A stretch of DNA of 64,000 nt. Origin: Anaerolinea thermophila UNI-1 (GTDB lineage Bacteria; Chloroflexota; Anaerolineae; Anaerolineales; Anaerolineaceae). Each line of letters opens with the position of its first letter. Position 1 is the stretch's first letter. The notes beneath the pieces were generated by a model. That model had not been told where the DNA came from. It saw nothing but the letters and a program-made list of their open reading frames with translations, and ran no database searches. Of this stretch, positions 39,763 to 47,741 are shown piece by piece. A program made the translations under genes and the position numbers. The stretch is from assembly GCF_000199675.1 (NCBI RefSeq), contig NC_014960.1, forward strand, positions 248,001-312,000, written 5' to 3'.

Positions 39763-41748
39763 ATGGGAATGGGACGTGGACCAGGCGGACCGATGGGGAT
39801 GCTGGCGCAGGAAACCAGTAAGCCCGTGAATCCCAGCGTGACTCTGGGACGGCTTTTCAGGGAATTTAAACCCTATACAGCGATTTTATTGCTGGTGCTG
39901 GTGATGATTCTTGCCAATGCCTGGGTTCAAGTCATTTCTCCCGACCTGACCGGGCAAATTGTGGATTGTTACCTGGCTCCTGCACTGGCTCAGCAGGTGC
40001 AGAGCCAGTCGGGGGTGCCTGCCGCGCTGACAGGCGGCACGGCGCGCTTGAGTGATAGCGGGCAGAACAACTGCTGGTACACCAAAAACCCCGGTGGCAC
40101 GAAGGAAGAGATTCTGCGCGGCTTGGGCGGGCTGATTCTGCTTATTACCGGGTTGTTTGTTGGCGGCGCCATCATCGGCGGTTTGCAGTTTTTTCTGATG
40201 TCCTGGGCGGGTCAGCATGTGCTGAAAGACCTGCGGGTACGGGTGTTTGATCATCTACACAACCTTTCGCTCAAGTTTTTCAACGAAAACGAAGCCGGCA
40301 ACCTGATGAGCCGGATTACCAACGACATGGAAACTCTGCAACAGGCGCTGAATTTTGCGCTGGTTCAAACTGCTAGTGGACTGGTTTTGCTAGTGTGGGT
40401 TGCCATCACCATGCTGAACAAATCGGTGCCGTATGCGTTGGTGGGGATGGCAATGGTGCCGTTCATGATTCTGGCGACCAACTGGTTCTCCAGCCGGGCG
40501 CGGCAGGCTTTCCGCGTGGCGCGCAAGGAAATTGGGCGGGTGAGCGCCAACCTGGAAGAGAGCATCTCAGGCGTGCGTGAGGTGCAGGCGTTCAGCCGTG
40601 AGGAACAGAACATTCAAGCCTTCCGCGAGTCCAGCGCCAGTTACCGCGATGCCAACATCCGCGCGGTTGCTTATACGGCGGCGCTTTCGCCTACGCTGGA
40701 AGCCCTGGGCTACCTTGCCATGGCACTGGTGACGGTGGTGGGCGGGGTGTACATCCTTAACGGGAAGGACTTCTTTGGCACTTCGCTTTCGCTGGGGCTG
40801 GTGATTACCTTCATGGGGTACGTGCAACGCTTCAATCAACCCATTCAGCAAATTTCCACCCTGTGGGCGAACATCCAGAGCGCCATTGCCGGCGCCGAGC
40901 GTATCTTCGGTTTACTGGATACCCAGCCCGATGTGGTGGATGCCCCCGATGCCATCGAGATGCCCACCATTCAGGGGCGGGTGGAGTTTGACCACGTGCA
41001 TGCCGAGTATGTGGAAGGCGTTCCCGTACTGGAAGATGTGTCTTTTACCGCCGAGCCTGGACAAACGATTGCTATCGTTGGTCCGACGGGGGCAGGCAAA
41101 ACCACCATCATCAATCTCATCCCGCGTTTTTATGACGTGAAGCAGGGGCAGATTCGCATCGATGGTGTGGACATTTCCCGCGTGCGTGCCGATTCTCTGC
41201 GGCGGCAGATTGGCATTGTTTTGCAGGATACCTTCCTGTTCAGCGATACAGTGATGAATAACATCCGCTTTGGCAAGCCCGATGCCAGCGATGAAGAGGT
41301 CATTGCCGCGGCGCAGTTAGCCCACGCCGACAATTTCATCCGCCGCCTGCCGCAGGGCTATCAGACCATTCTGGGCGAGCATGGCGCAGGGCTGAGTCAG
41401 GGTCAGCGCCAGTTGATTGCCATTGCCCGCGCCGCGCTGGTCAACCCGCGCATCCTCATTCTGGACGAAGCCACTTCCAGCGTGGACACGCGCACCGAGC
41501 GCCAGATTCAAATTGCGCTGGAGAACCTTCTGCGCGGGCGCACCAGTTTCGTCATTGCCCACCGTCTCAGCACCATCCGCAACGCCGACCAGATTCTGGT
41601 CATCGAGAACGGGCGCATTGTCGAACGCGGGCGCCATGAGGAACTGCTGGCAAAGCGCGGCGCGTACTACACGCTGTACATGAAGCAATTTGTTCATGGG
41701 GAAGCCACTGCCGATTCAGGGGTGAGCGCCGCACCTCAGCCTGCCTGA
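39763..41748 (+). CDS. ABC exporter, canonical-site subunit
   Basis: 661 residues from ATG 39763, 19 bases after the partner. N-terminal Gly/Met-rich segment, then six helices with a loop of about 60 residues between helix 1 and 2 that contains two Cys (NNCWYT and VDCYLAP), then the ATP domain: Walker A IVGPTGAGKTT (about 444), signature LSQGQRQL, Walker B ILDEATSSVD and switch VIAHRLS. The Glu and His needed for catalysis are present. Partner of the gene before. Multidrug or lipid export is the usual role. Confidence 0.93.
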   Translation: MGMGRGPGGPMGMLAQETSKPVNPSVTLGRLFREFKPYTAILLLVLVMILANAWVQVISPDLTGQIVDCYLAPALAQQVQSQSGVPAALTGGTARLSDSGQNNCWYTKNPGGTKEEILRGLGGLILLITGLFVGGAIIGGLQFFLMSWAGQHVLKDLRVRVFDHLHNLSLKFFNENEAGNLMSRITNDMETLQQALNFALVQTASGLVLLVWVAITMLNKSVPYALVGMAMVPFMILATNWFSSRARQAFRVARKEIGRVSANLEESISGVREVQAFSREEQNIQAFRESSASYRDANIRAVAYTAALSPTLEALGYLAMALVTVVGGVYILNGKDFFGTSLSLGLVITFMGYVQRFNQPIQQISTLWANIQSAIAGAERIFGLLDTQPDVVDAPDAIEMPTIQGRVEFDHVHAEYVEGVPVLEDVSFTAEPGQTIAIVGPTGAGKTTIINLIPRFYDVKQGQIRIDGVDISRVRADSLRRQIGIVLQDTFLFSDTVMNNIRFGKPDASDEEVIAAAQLAHADNFIRRLPQGYQTILGEHGAGLSQGQRQLIAIARAALVNPRILILDEATSSVDTRTERQIQIALENLLRGRTSFVIAHRLSTIRNADQILVIENGRIVERGRHEELLAKRGAYYTLYMKQFVHGEATADSGVSAAPQPA

Positions 41749-41770
41749 TGCGTTGCATTGTTGTAAAAGA

Positions 41771-41811
41771 ACATTCCCCTCGAGCCGTTTTTGGACGAGG
41801 GGATGTTTTTC
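41771..41811 (+). terminator. Terminator of the ABC exporter operon
   Basis: ACATTCCCCTCG and CGAGGGGATGT form the stem with one mismatch or bulge, loop of about 13 bases, followed by TTTTTC. Confidence 0.8.
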
Positions 41812-41856
41812 TTAATGTGTCTCGAAGAAAATCAACTGGGGGAGAGACAATGATGA

Positions 41857-41888
41857 GGAAAAGCCCTCTGCCTGGACAGGCAGAGGGC
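41857..41888 (-). terminator. Terminator of the four-helix membrane protein gene
   Basis: GCCCTCTGCCT (41863-41873) and AGGCAGAGGGC (41878-41888) form a perfect stem with loop GGAC; on the minus strand TTTTCCTCAT follows. Confidence 0.85.
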
Positions 41889-41908
41889 AGAAACGGTAAA
41901 AAACTGGC

Positions 41909-42373
41909 TTAGAACCAGCGCCACAGCGGACGCGGCACGCCGCTGAAGGGCCAGGGGATGGCAAGCAGTACCAGCAACAGGGCAATCCCGAACCAGATGG
42001 CGGCGCGGCGGTGTTTGCTCAATGCCTCGGAGGCTTTGCGCGCCTGCGCCCGTCCAATGTGTGCCAGCACCAGGGCAATCACCATGATCAGGATATGCTC
42101 GATGGCAAAGAAGCGCATGGTAGCGTTACCCATAGCTCCGCCAAAGTTCTGGAAGGCGGTTTGGGTGAGTGGGCTGAAAGCCACGTACAGCAACAGCCCG
42201 ACCAGCACCTGCAGGTCCATCACGGTGGTGAAAATCAGCCCGGCGCGGTCATCCAGCGCCTGCCAGGGTTTGCGGGCAAGCCAGCCCCACAACGCCCGTC
42301 CAACAGCAAAGAGCGCGGCAATCAGCAACAGCCAGCGCAGAATATTGTGAAGGGGAAGCAAAAATGCGTACAT
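41909..42373 (-). CDS. Four-helix membrane protein, cytochrome b561-like
   Basis: 154 residues with four predicted helices and few polar loops. Histidines lie near helix ends (LHNILRW at 8-14, IEHILIMVIALVLAHIGR at about 90-107), which suggests, but does not prove, haem binding as in b561-type proteins. No further motif is recognised. Monocistronic; followed by a terminator. Confidence 0.6.
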   Translation of the reverse strand: MYAFLLPLHNILRWLLLIAALFAVGRALWGWLARKPWQALDDRAGLIFTTVMDLQVLVGLLLYVAFSPLTQTAFQNFGGAMGNATMRFFAIEHILIMVIALVLAHIGRAQARKASEALSKHRRAAIWFGIALLLVLLAIPWPFSGVPRPLWRWF

Positions 42374-42538
42374 GGTTAATCTCCTTAGAAAACTATTTTA
42401 CTCCGTTCCTTTTTACAGGTTGAAAAAAAGATCAGCCATGTCAAAGGCTTTTATGGGAAACTCATCCCATGAAGTCAGGGGTACCTAACCAGTCCTCTAC
42501 CAACCTTAAGAGTTGTTAATATTTCCTTAAACTCGCGT

Positions 42539-42551
42539 TATAATTCTTCCT
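42539..42551 (+). promoter_or_regulatory. Consensus -10 before a probably leaderless pstS
   Basis: TATAAT (42539-42544) ends seven bases before the GTG start of pstS. No -35 at ideal distance and no ribosome site. No clear Pho-box was identified in the gap 42374-42551. Confidence 0.45.
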
Positions 42552-43439
42552 GTGAGACGAGCCTTGTGGTTTTTCGCCGTAATTATCCTGATTCTGTTCC
42601 TGTCTTCCTGCGCTTCCCGCACGGTGCAGGGAGAAACCTTATCTACCGAACCCTCGTACTACATTCAAAATAAAGGCTCCGATACCATCGTCAATCTGGC
42701 TTTGCGCTGGGCAGAAGCCTATCAGCAAGCCCACCCTGAGGTGCGCATCTCCGTCACCGGTGGGGGGTCGGGGACAGGCATTGCCGCGCTGATTGACGGC
42801 ACGGTGGATATTGCCAATGCCTCGCGCGCCATGAAAAAAGAAGAAATCGAAGCCGCCCGCGCCAAAGGCATTGAGCCGGTGGAGCATGTCATCGCCCGCG
42901 ATGCCATCGCCGTCATCGTCAATCCCAGCAATCCGGTCAGCCAGTTGACGCTGGAGCAGATTTCCCTTATCTATCAGGGCAAAATCAACAACTGGCGGGA
43001 AGTGGGCGGCGAGGATCGTCCGATTGTGCGTCTTTCCCGCGAGACCAATTCGGGTACGCACGTGTATTTCCTGGAAGCCGTGGTGCGCCTGGGGCAGAAG
43101 GACAACAAAGCCCTCTTTTCTCCCGATACCCTGCTCCTGCCTTCCTCGGAGGGCATCATTACCGAGGTGCGTGACAATCCCAACGCCATTGGCTACGATG
43201 GATTGGGGTACGTCACCCCGGAGGTGAAGGTGCTGGCGGTGGCAAAAACTGCCGATGATCCTTACATCCTGCCTTCGGTGGAAACGGTCAACAGCGGGGC
43301 ATATCCCATTTCGCGCGACCTGTACATGTACACCCAGAAAGAGGTCAACGCAGCCGTGCAGGCATACCTGGACTGGTTGCTGTCTCCCGAAGCCCAGAAG
43401 ATTGTGCTGGAATTGGGTTTCGTACCCGTCCGACAATGA
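42552..43439 (+). CDS. pstS: Phosphate-binding lipoprotein
   Basis: 295 residues from GTG 42552. Lipobox FLSSC (Cys20). Phosphate-binding signatures: QNKGSDTIVNLALRWAEAYQ, VTGGGSGTGIAALIDGTVDIANASRAMKKEE and SRETNSGTHVYFLE, where Ser/Gly/Thr/Arg residues bind phosphate. Adjacent pstC, pstA and pstB confirm the phosphate-specific transporter. The leaderless start suggests translation without a ribosome site. Confidence 0.93.
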   Translation: MRRALWFFAVIILILFLSSCASRTVQGETLSTEPSYYIQNKGSDTIVNLALRWAEAYQQAHPEVRISVTGGGSGTGIAALIDGTVDIANASRAMKKEEIEAARAKGIEPVEHVIARDAIAVIVNPSNPVSQLTLEQISLIYQGKINNWREVGGEDRPIVRLSRETNSGTHVYFLEAVVRLGQKDNKALFSPDTLLLPSSEGIITEVRDNPNAIGYDGLGYVTPEVKVLAVAKTADDPYILPSVETVNSGAYPISRDLYMYTQKEVNAAVQAYLDWLLSPEAQKIVLELGFVPVRQ

Positions 43440-43454
43440 TGAGGCAACTGCTTT

Positions 43455-44351
43455 ATGGAAAACACCGCCCAACGCTCTGAGTGGTTCATCAATCTGCTGA
43501 TTAAAGTCTCCGGTTATTCCAGTATTTTATTCGTCACCCTGATTCTGATTTTTCTCTTGCGCGAAGGCTTGCCCGCTCTGGGAGTGACGCCACTCTCCAA
43601 TTTGTTCGGCGAGCGCTGGTATCCCATTGAGTCTTACTTTGGCATTCTGCCGTTGATGTTTGGCTCGCTGGTGGTCACGGTAGGCGCTCTGGTCATTGCC
43701 ATTCCCTTTGGGGTGGGTACCAGCGTGTTTATCTCTGAAATCGCTCCCCCATGGGTCAACTCGGTGGTCAAACCGCTGATTGAGATTCTGGCAGGACTGC
43801 CCTCGGTGGTGCTGGGCTTCCTGGGCATTCAGGTTGCCGCCCCGCTCTTCCGCGAAGCCTTTAACCTGCCTACAGGGTTGAGCGCCTTTACCGGCGCGGT
43901 ACTGCTGGCGCTGATTGCCACCCCCACCATTGTTTCCATTACCGAGGATGCGCTCAATGCTGTCCCGCCGGCTTATCGCCAGGCAGCCCTGGCGCTGGGG
44001 GCTACCAAATGGCAAACCATTTGGGGGGTCACCGTTCCGGCGGCGCGTTCCGGTATCCTCACGGCGGTCATGCTGGGGATTGGGCGTTCCATCGGCGAGA
44101 CGATGGCGGTGATGATGGTGACGGGCAATGCGCCGGTGCTTCCGCATGGACTGAGCGCCATCTTCATGCCCGTGCGCACCATGACGGCTACCATTGCCTC
44201 GGAGATGGGTGAGGTTGCCAATGGCAGTCCGCACTATCAGGTGCTGTTCTTTATCGGCATCGTCCTGTTCCTGATTTCGCTGGTCATTAACGTTGCCGCA
44301 TCGTGGGTAAGTTTGCGCAGTCGCACCCGCGCCGAGCGCGTGCTTTCGTGA
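43455..44351 (+). CDS. pstC: Phosphate ABC transporter permease
   Basis: 298 residues, six helices. The PstC/CysTW-type EAA loop ALALGATKWQTIWGVTVPAARSGILTAVMLGIGRSIGETMAVMMVTGN (about 180-225) is present. FGERWYPIESYFGILPLMFGSLVVTVGALVIAIPFGVGTSVFISE is the PstC hallmark at the N-terminal side. It follows pstS by 15 bases and precedes pstA by seven. Confidence 0.94.
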   Translation: MENTAQRSEWFINLLIKVSGYSSILFVTLILIFLLREGLPALGVTPLSNLFGERWYPIESYFGILPLMFGSLVVTVGALVIAIPFGVGTSVFISEIAPPWVNSVVKPLIEILAGLPSVVLGFLGIQVAAPLFREAFNLPTGLSAFTGAVLLALIATPTIVSITEDALNAVPPAYRQAALALGATKWQTIWGVTVPAARSGILTAVMLGIGRSIGETMAVMMVTGNAPVLPHGLSAIFMPVRTMTATIASEMGEVANGSPHYQVLFFIGIVLFLISLVINVAASWVSLRSRTRAERVLS

Positions 44352-44358
44352 GGGGAAT

Positions 44359-45219
44359 ATGGAGCGATCGTTGATTTCGGCTCGCATTCAACAACGCATC
44401 GGTTTCAGCCTGCTGGGAGTGGTGACGTTTGTGACGGTTTTGCCCGTTCTGCTCATCATTGGCTACATCATTCTCAAGGGGATGCCTGCTATCTCATGGG
44501 AGTTTTTGACCGCCATGCCGCGCAACGGCATGCGCGATGGGGGCATCTTGCCCGCGATTATCGGTACCTTTTACCTGACGCTGGGCACAGCCATTTTCTC
44601 CGTGCCGTTGGGGATTGCCGCCGCCATTTACATTGCCGAGTACGCTCCCGATAACTTCCTGACCCGCCTGATTCGCATTGCTATTATCAACCTGGCGGGG
44701 ATTCCTTCGGTGGTGTACGGGCTGTTCGGGTTGGGGCTGTTTGTGCTGTTCCTGCGGCTGGGGACGAGCATTCTGGCGGCATCCCTCACCCTCTCCATCA
44801 TGACCCTGCCGGTGATCATCTCCACCGCCGAAGAAGCCCTGCGCAGTGTGCCGCAAGCCTTCCGCACGGTGAGCATTTCGCTGGGGGCAACCCGCTGGCA
44901 AACCATCTGGCGCATTGTGTTACCGCAAGCCATGCCGGGCATCATTACCGGTATCATCCTGGGGCTGGAGCGCGCCGCAGGCGAGACCGCGCCCATCCTC
45001 TTCACCGGGGCGGCGTTCTTCCTCCCGCGTTTGCCGCAGTCGCCCATGGATGCCACCATGGCACTGCCGTATCATATTTTCGTCATCTCCACTTCCGTGC
45101 CGGGCATGCCCATTCAAATTCAATATGGCACGGTGCTGGTGTTGCTGGTTTTCGTTCTGGGCATGAACCTGATTGCCACGTTCATCCGTCAGCGAGCGCG
45201 GGCAAAGCGCCAATGGTAA
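44359..45219 (+). CDS. pstA: Phosphate ABC transporter permease
   Basis: 286 residues, six helices. PstA features: LTAMPRNGMRDGGILPAIIGTFYLT (about 49-73), IYIAEYAPDN, GIPSVVYGLFGLGLF, and the EAA loop ISLGATRWQTIWRIVLPQAMPGIITGIILGLERAAGETAPILFTG (about 170-215). Overlaps pstB by seven bases. Confidence 0.94.
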   Translation: MERSLISARIQQRIGFSLLGVVTFVTVLPVLLIIGYIILKGMPAISWEFLTAMPRNGMRDGGILPAIIGTFYLTLGTAIFSVPLGIAAAIYIAEYAPDNFLTRLIRIAIINLAGIPSVVYGLFGLGLFVLFLRLGTSILAASLTLSIMTLPVIISTAEEALRSVPQAFRTVSISLGATRWQTIWRIVLPQAMPGIITGIILGLERAAGETAPILFTGAAFFLPRLPQSPMDATMALPYHIFVISTSVPGMPIQIQYGTVLVLLVFVLGMNLIATFIRQRARAKRQW

Positions 45220-45980
45220 TCTCTATGGACAAGATTCGCATTGAGCATCTCAGTATTCGTTACTCGGACGGCACCGAGAGTCTGCGCGATATTAACCTCT
45301 CCATCCCAGCCAATCAGATTACCGTGCTGTTTGGTCCGGCGGGCGGGGGAAAATCCACCCTTCTGCGCGCCCTGAACCGCCTGAACGATCTGGCGGATGT
45401 ACAGGAAGTCTCCGGGCAGATTCTGTTCAACGGCATCAACATTCTGGACCCCAAACTCAATGTGGTAGAACTGCGCCGCAAGATTGGCATGGTGTTTTCC
45501 CGTCCGGTAGTCCTGCCATTGAGCATTTACCAGAACGTCAGTTACGGCTTGGAACTGATGGGCGAACGCCGCAAGAGCAAACTGGATGAAGCCGTGGAGC
45601 GCGCTCTGCGCCGCGCCGCCCTCTGGGATGAGGTGTATGACCGCCTGCATGACCCTGCCAATGCCATCTCTGGTGGTCAGCAACAGCGTTTGTGTCTGGC
45701 GCGCGTGCTGGCGTTGGAGCCGGAAGTTATTCTGCTGGATGAGCCCACCTCGGCGCTCGATCCCGTCTCTACGGCGCGTATCGAAGGGCTGATGCAGGAA
45801 ATTAAGGAACAGTACACCATTGTTTGGGTGCCGCACAATGTCCAGCAAGCCGCGCGCATGGCAGACTACGCGGCTTTCTTCCTGCAGGGCGAACTGGTGG
45901 AGCATGGTGTGGGCGAGACGTTGTTTGTCAAGCCCCGCGACCAGCGCACACAGGATTACGTCACCGGGCGTTTTGGTTAA
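45213..45980 (+). CDS. pstB: Phosphate ABC transporter ATP-binding protein, atypical Q-loop
   Basis: 255 residues; the start is the ATG at 45213 inside the pstA end (ATG 45225 is an alternative). Walker A GPAGGGKST (about 36-44), signature ISGGQQQRL, Walker B VILLDEPTSALDP and switch VPHNVQQAARMAD are present. Where PstB normally has the Q-loop Gln (VGMVFQ-x-P) this protein reads IGMVFSRPVVLPLS, Ser in place of Gln. The sequence around it (PLSIYQNVSYG) is otherwise PstB-like. phoU does not follow. Confidence 0.92.
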   Translation: MVISMDKIRIEHLSIRYSDGTESLRDINLSIPANQITVLFGPAGGGKSTLLRALNRLNDLADVQEVSGQILFNGINILDPKLNVVELRRKIGMVFSRPVVLPLSIYQNVSYGLELMGERRKSKLDEAVERALRRAALWDEVYDRLHDPANAISGGQQQRLCLARVLALEPEVILLDEPTSALDPVSTARIEGLMQEIKEQYTIVWVPHNVQQAARMADYAAFFLQGELVEHGVGETLFVKPRDQRTQDYVTGRFG

Positions 45981-46046
45981 TTTTCCCTTTCAACGAAAAT
46001 TTTTTACCGTGATGGCTGACAAAACCAGCCGGTAGGACATGGAATT

Positions 46047-46421
46047 CTATGGACGTTTTTCGTGGTCTTCGCGGCTGCGCAGTCCGTACACTTCCAGCAC
46101 CGGCAGCACGGCAAGAATGCCCGTATTCGGATCGGCAAGCGGTCCGACCACCTTCTCGGTGTTTTCCACGATGCGCTGAACAACCTCACGGCTCTCGACG
46201 ATGGAGAAGAGCGTGCGGTTGAGGATTTCCTCATGCTCTTTCAACAGGGCCTGCAGGCTGGGAATGAGCGGCATATCCTCGCGCAAGGCTCCGTGCTTGA
46301 TGATGCGTCCCATGCCCGTTGAGGGCAGGACCGTCACGCCGGTTACACCGGCTTCATCCCAGGCATCCAGAACAGCACTCAACTTGGTTTCGTCATGTAA
46401 CACGTACAGCACGAAAAACAT
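46047..46421 (-). CDS. PII-like signalling protein, second paralogue
   Basis: 124 residues; ATG 46421 with GGAGGTGAG 11 bases upstream. Same fold and local motifs as 35799-36143: FVLYVLHDETKLSAVLDAWDEAGVTGVTVLPSTGM at the N-terminus and PNTGILAVLPVLEVYGLR at the C-terminus, where the latter is nearer to the PII consensus. The middle is longer, with an IPSLQALLKEHEEI helix. It lies four bases after the stop of a cation/proton antiporter gene. Probably binds a nucleotide and regulates that antiporter (inference). Confidence 0.72.
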   Translation of the reverse strand: MFFVLYVLHDETKLSAVLDAWDEAGVTGVTVLPSTGMGRIIKHGALREDMPLIPSLQALLKEHEEILNRTLFSIVESREVVQRIVENTEKVVGPLADPNTGILAVLPVLEVYGLRSREDHEKRP

Positions 46422-46425
46422 AGCG

Positions 46426-47643
46426 TTAACTCACCTCCCTGACTTTGGGTTTGGGTGAGGGCAGTGTACACACCCATCGCAACAATGGCGGCGTGATCAG
46501 AGTGGAAATCAGCACCATCCCCACCACCGTGGAGAAAAATTCACGGGAAAGCAGTCCTTCGCTCAAGCCAATGGCGGCAACGATGAGACCCACTTCGCCG
46601 CGGGAAATCATGCCTGCGCCCAGTTGCATGGATTCCCGCCAGGTGAAGCCTGCCAGTTTGGCGCCCAGCCCGGCGCCAATCCACTTTCCGGCAACGGCAA
46701 CCAAACTGACAATCAGCGCCAGCCAGAGAGCCTCAAGAGGCAGTTCGGTGAGGTTAATGCGCAAGCCCACATCCACAAAGAAAATGGGAATGAAGAAACT
46801 GTACCCCAGCATGGCAAAGCCGTTTTCTACACTGCGTTTTTCGCCGGAACGTCCGACCATCATGCCGGCAAGGAAGGCGCCGGTGATTGCCGCCATCCCG
46901 CCGATCAGTTCGGCGGCGACGGCGTAAACCAGCATGACCACCACCGCCATGGCGACATTCCCGCGGCTGATTTGCAGACGGGCGAGCAGGCGGGAGAAGA
47001 ACGGAAGAACATACATCCCCACCAGCACGGAAAGGACCAGGAAGCCCGCCATGCGCAGAATGGTCATTATCACGGCGCTCGCGCCGCTGGCGCCGTCTAC
47101 CAGAGCGGTCATGACGGAGAGCAAGAGGATGACGAAGATATCATCGAATACGGCGGCGCCCAGCAAGCCCAAGCCCACCCGACTGCGCAGAATGCCCAGT
47201 TCCATCAGCGTCTGTGCGGAGATGCTCACGCTGGTCGCGCCCAGCGCCAACCCGAGGAACAGCGCCGAGCGTGTTTCCATGCCAGAGGCAAAGCCCACCG
47301 CCGCGCCCAAGCCTACGGGAAAGACCACGCCCAGCAGTCCCGCCAGCACCGAGACCCGCCCGTTGCGCGCCATCTCGCCCAGTTCCAGTTCCAGCCCTGC
47401 CAGGAACATCAGAATCAGCACGCCCATCTCTCCCAGTTCCCGCACAATCTCATCCAGGTGGGAATCGGTGATGAAGGGGAGATGGGTCAGGTTGAGCAGA
47501 GAAGGTCCCAGCAGGACGCCGACCAGCAATTCACCAAACACCGAGGGCTGACCAAAGCGCTGGCTGACCCACCCGGCAATTTTGGCGGCAAAGATGATGA
47601 TGGCAAGGGTGATGGAGAGTTGCAGAAATGGCGACATAGGCAT
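46426..47643 (-). CDS. Monovalent cation:proton antiporter, CPA2 type
   Basis: 405 residues, about 12 helices. CPA2/KefB-type features: VSQRFGQPSVFGELLVGVLLGPSLLN (about 26-51), LIMFLAGLELELGEM (about 80-95), ALGATSVSISAQTLMELG (the extended ion-site helix region) and GMISRGEVGLIVAAIGLS near the C-terminus. No C-terminal TrkA domains. It is followed by the PII-like gene, 4 bases later. Sodium or potassium may be carried. ATG 47643 is near the divergent mutase promoter region. Confidence 0.9.
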   Translation of the reverse strand: MPMSPFLQLSITLAIIIFAAKIAGWVSQRFGQPSVFGELLVGVLLGPSLLNLTHLPFITDSHLDEIVRELGEMGVLILMFLAGLELELGEMARNGRVSVLAGLLGVVFPVGLGAAVGFASGMETRSALFLGLALGATSVSISAQTLMELGILRSRVGLGLLGAAVFDDIFVILLLSVMTALVDGASGASAVIMTILRMAGFLVLSVLVGMYVLPFFSRLLARLQISRGNVAMAVVVMLVYAVAAELIGGMAAITGAFLAGMMVGRSGEKRSVENGFAMLGYSFFIPIFFVDVGLRINLTELPLEALWLALIVSLVAVAGKWIGAGLGAKLAGFTWRESMQLGAGMISRGEVGLIVAAIGLSEGLLSREFFSTVVGMVLISTLITPPLLRWVCTLPSPKPKVREVS

Positions 47644-47741
47644 TTTTCAGGAAGGTTATCCAAAGTTTACCATAATTTTTTCCACTCCCTTCCGCCCTTC
47701 CTTTCAGGTATACTCGGGGTTAATCCAGATGGAGGAGTCTC

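Noticed and set aside
46005..46046. A weak stem (GGCTG/CAGCC) after pstB as terminator
   Set aside because: The stem is short and no T-tract follows on either strand.
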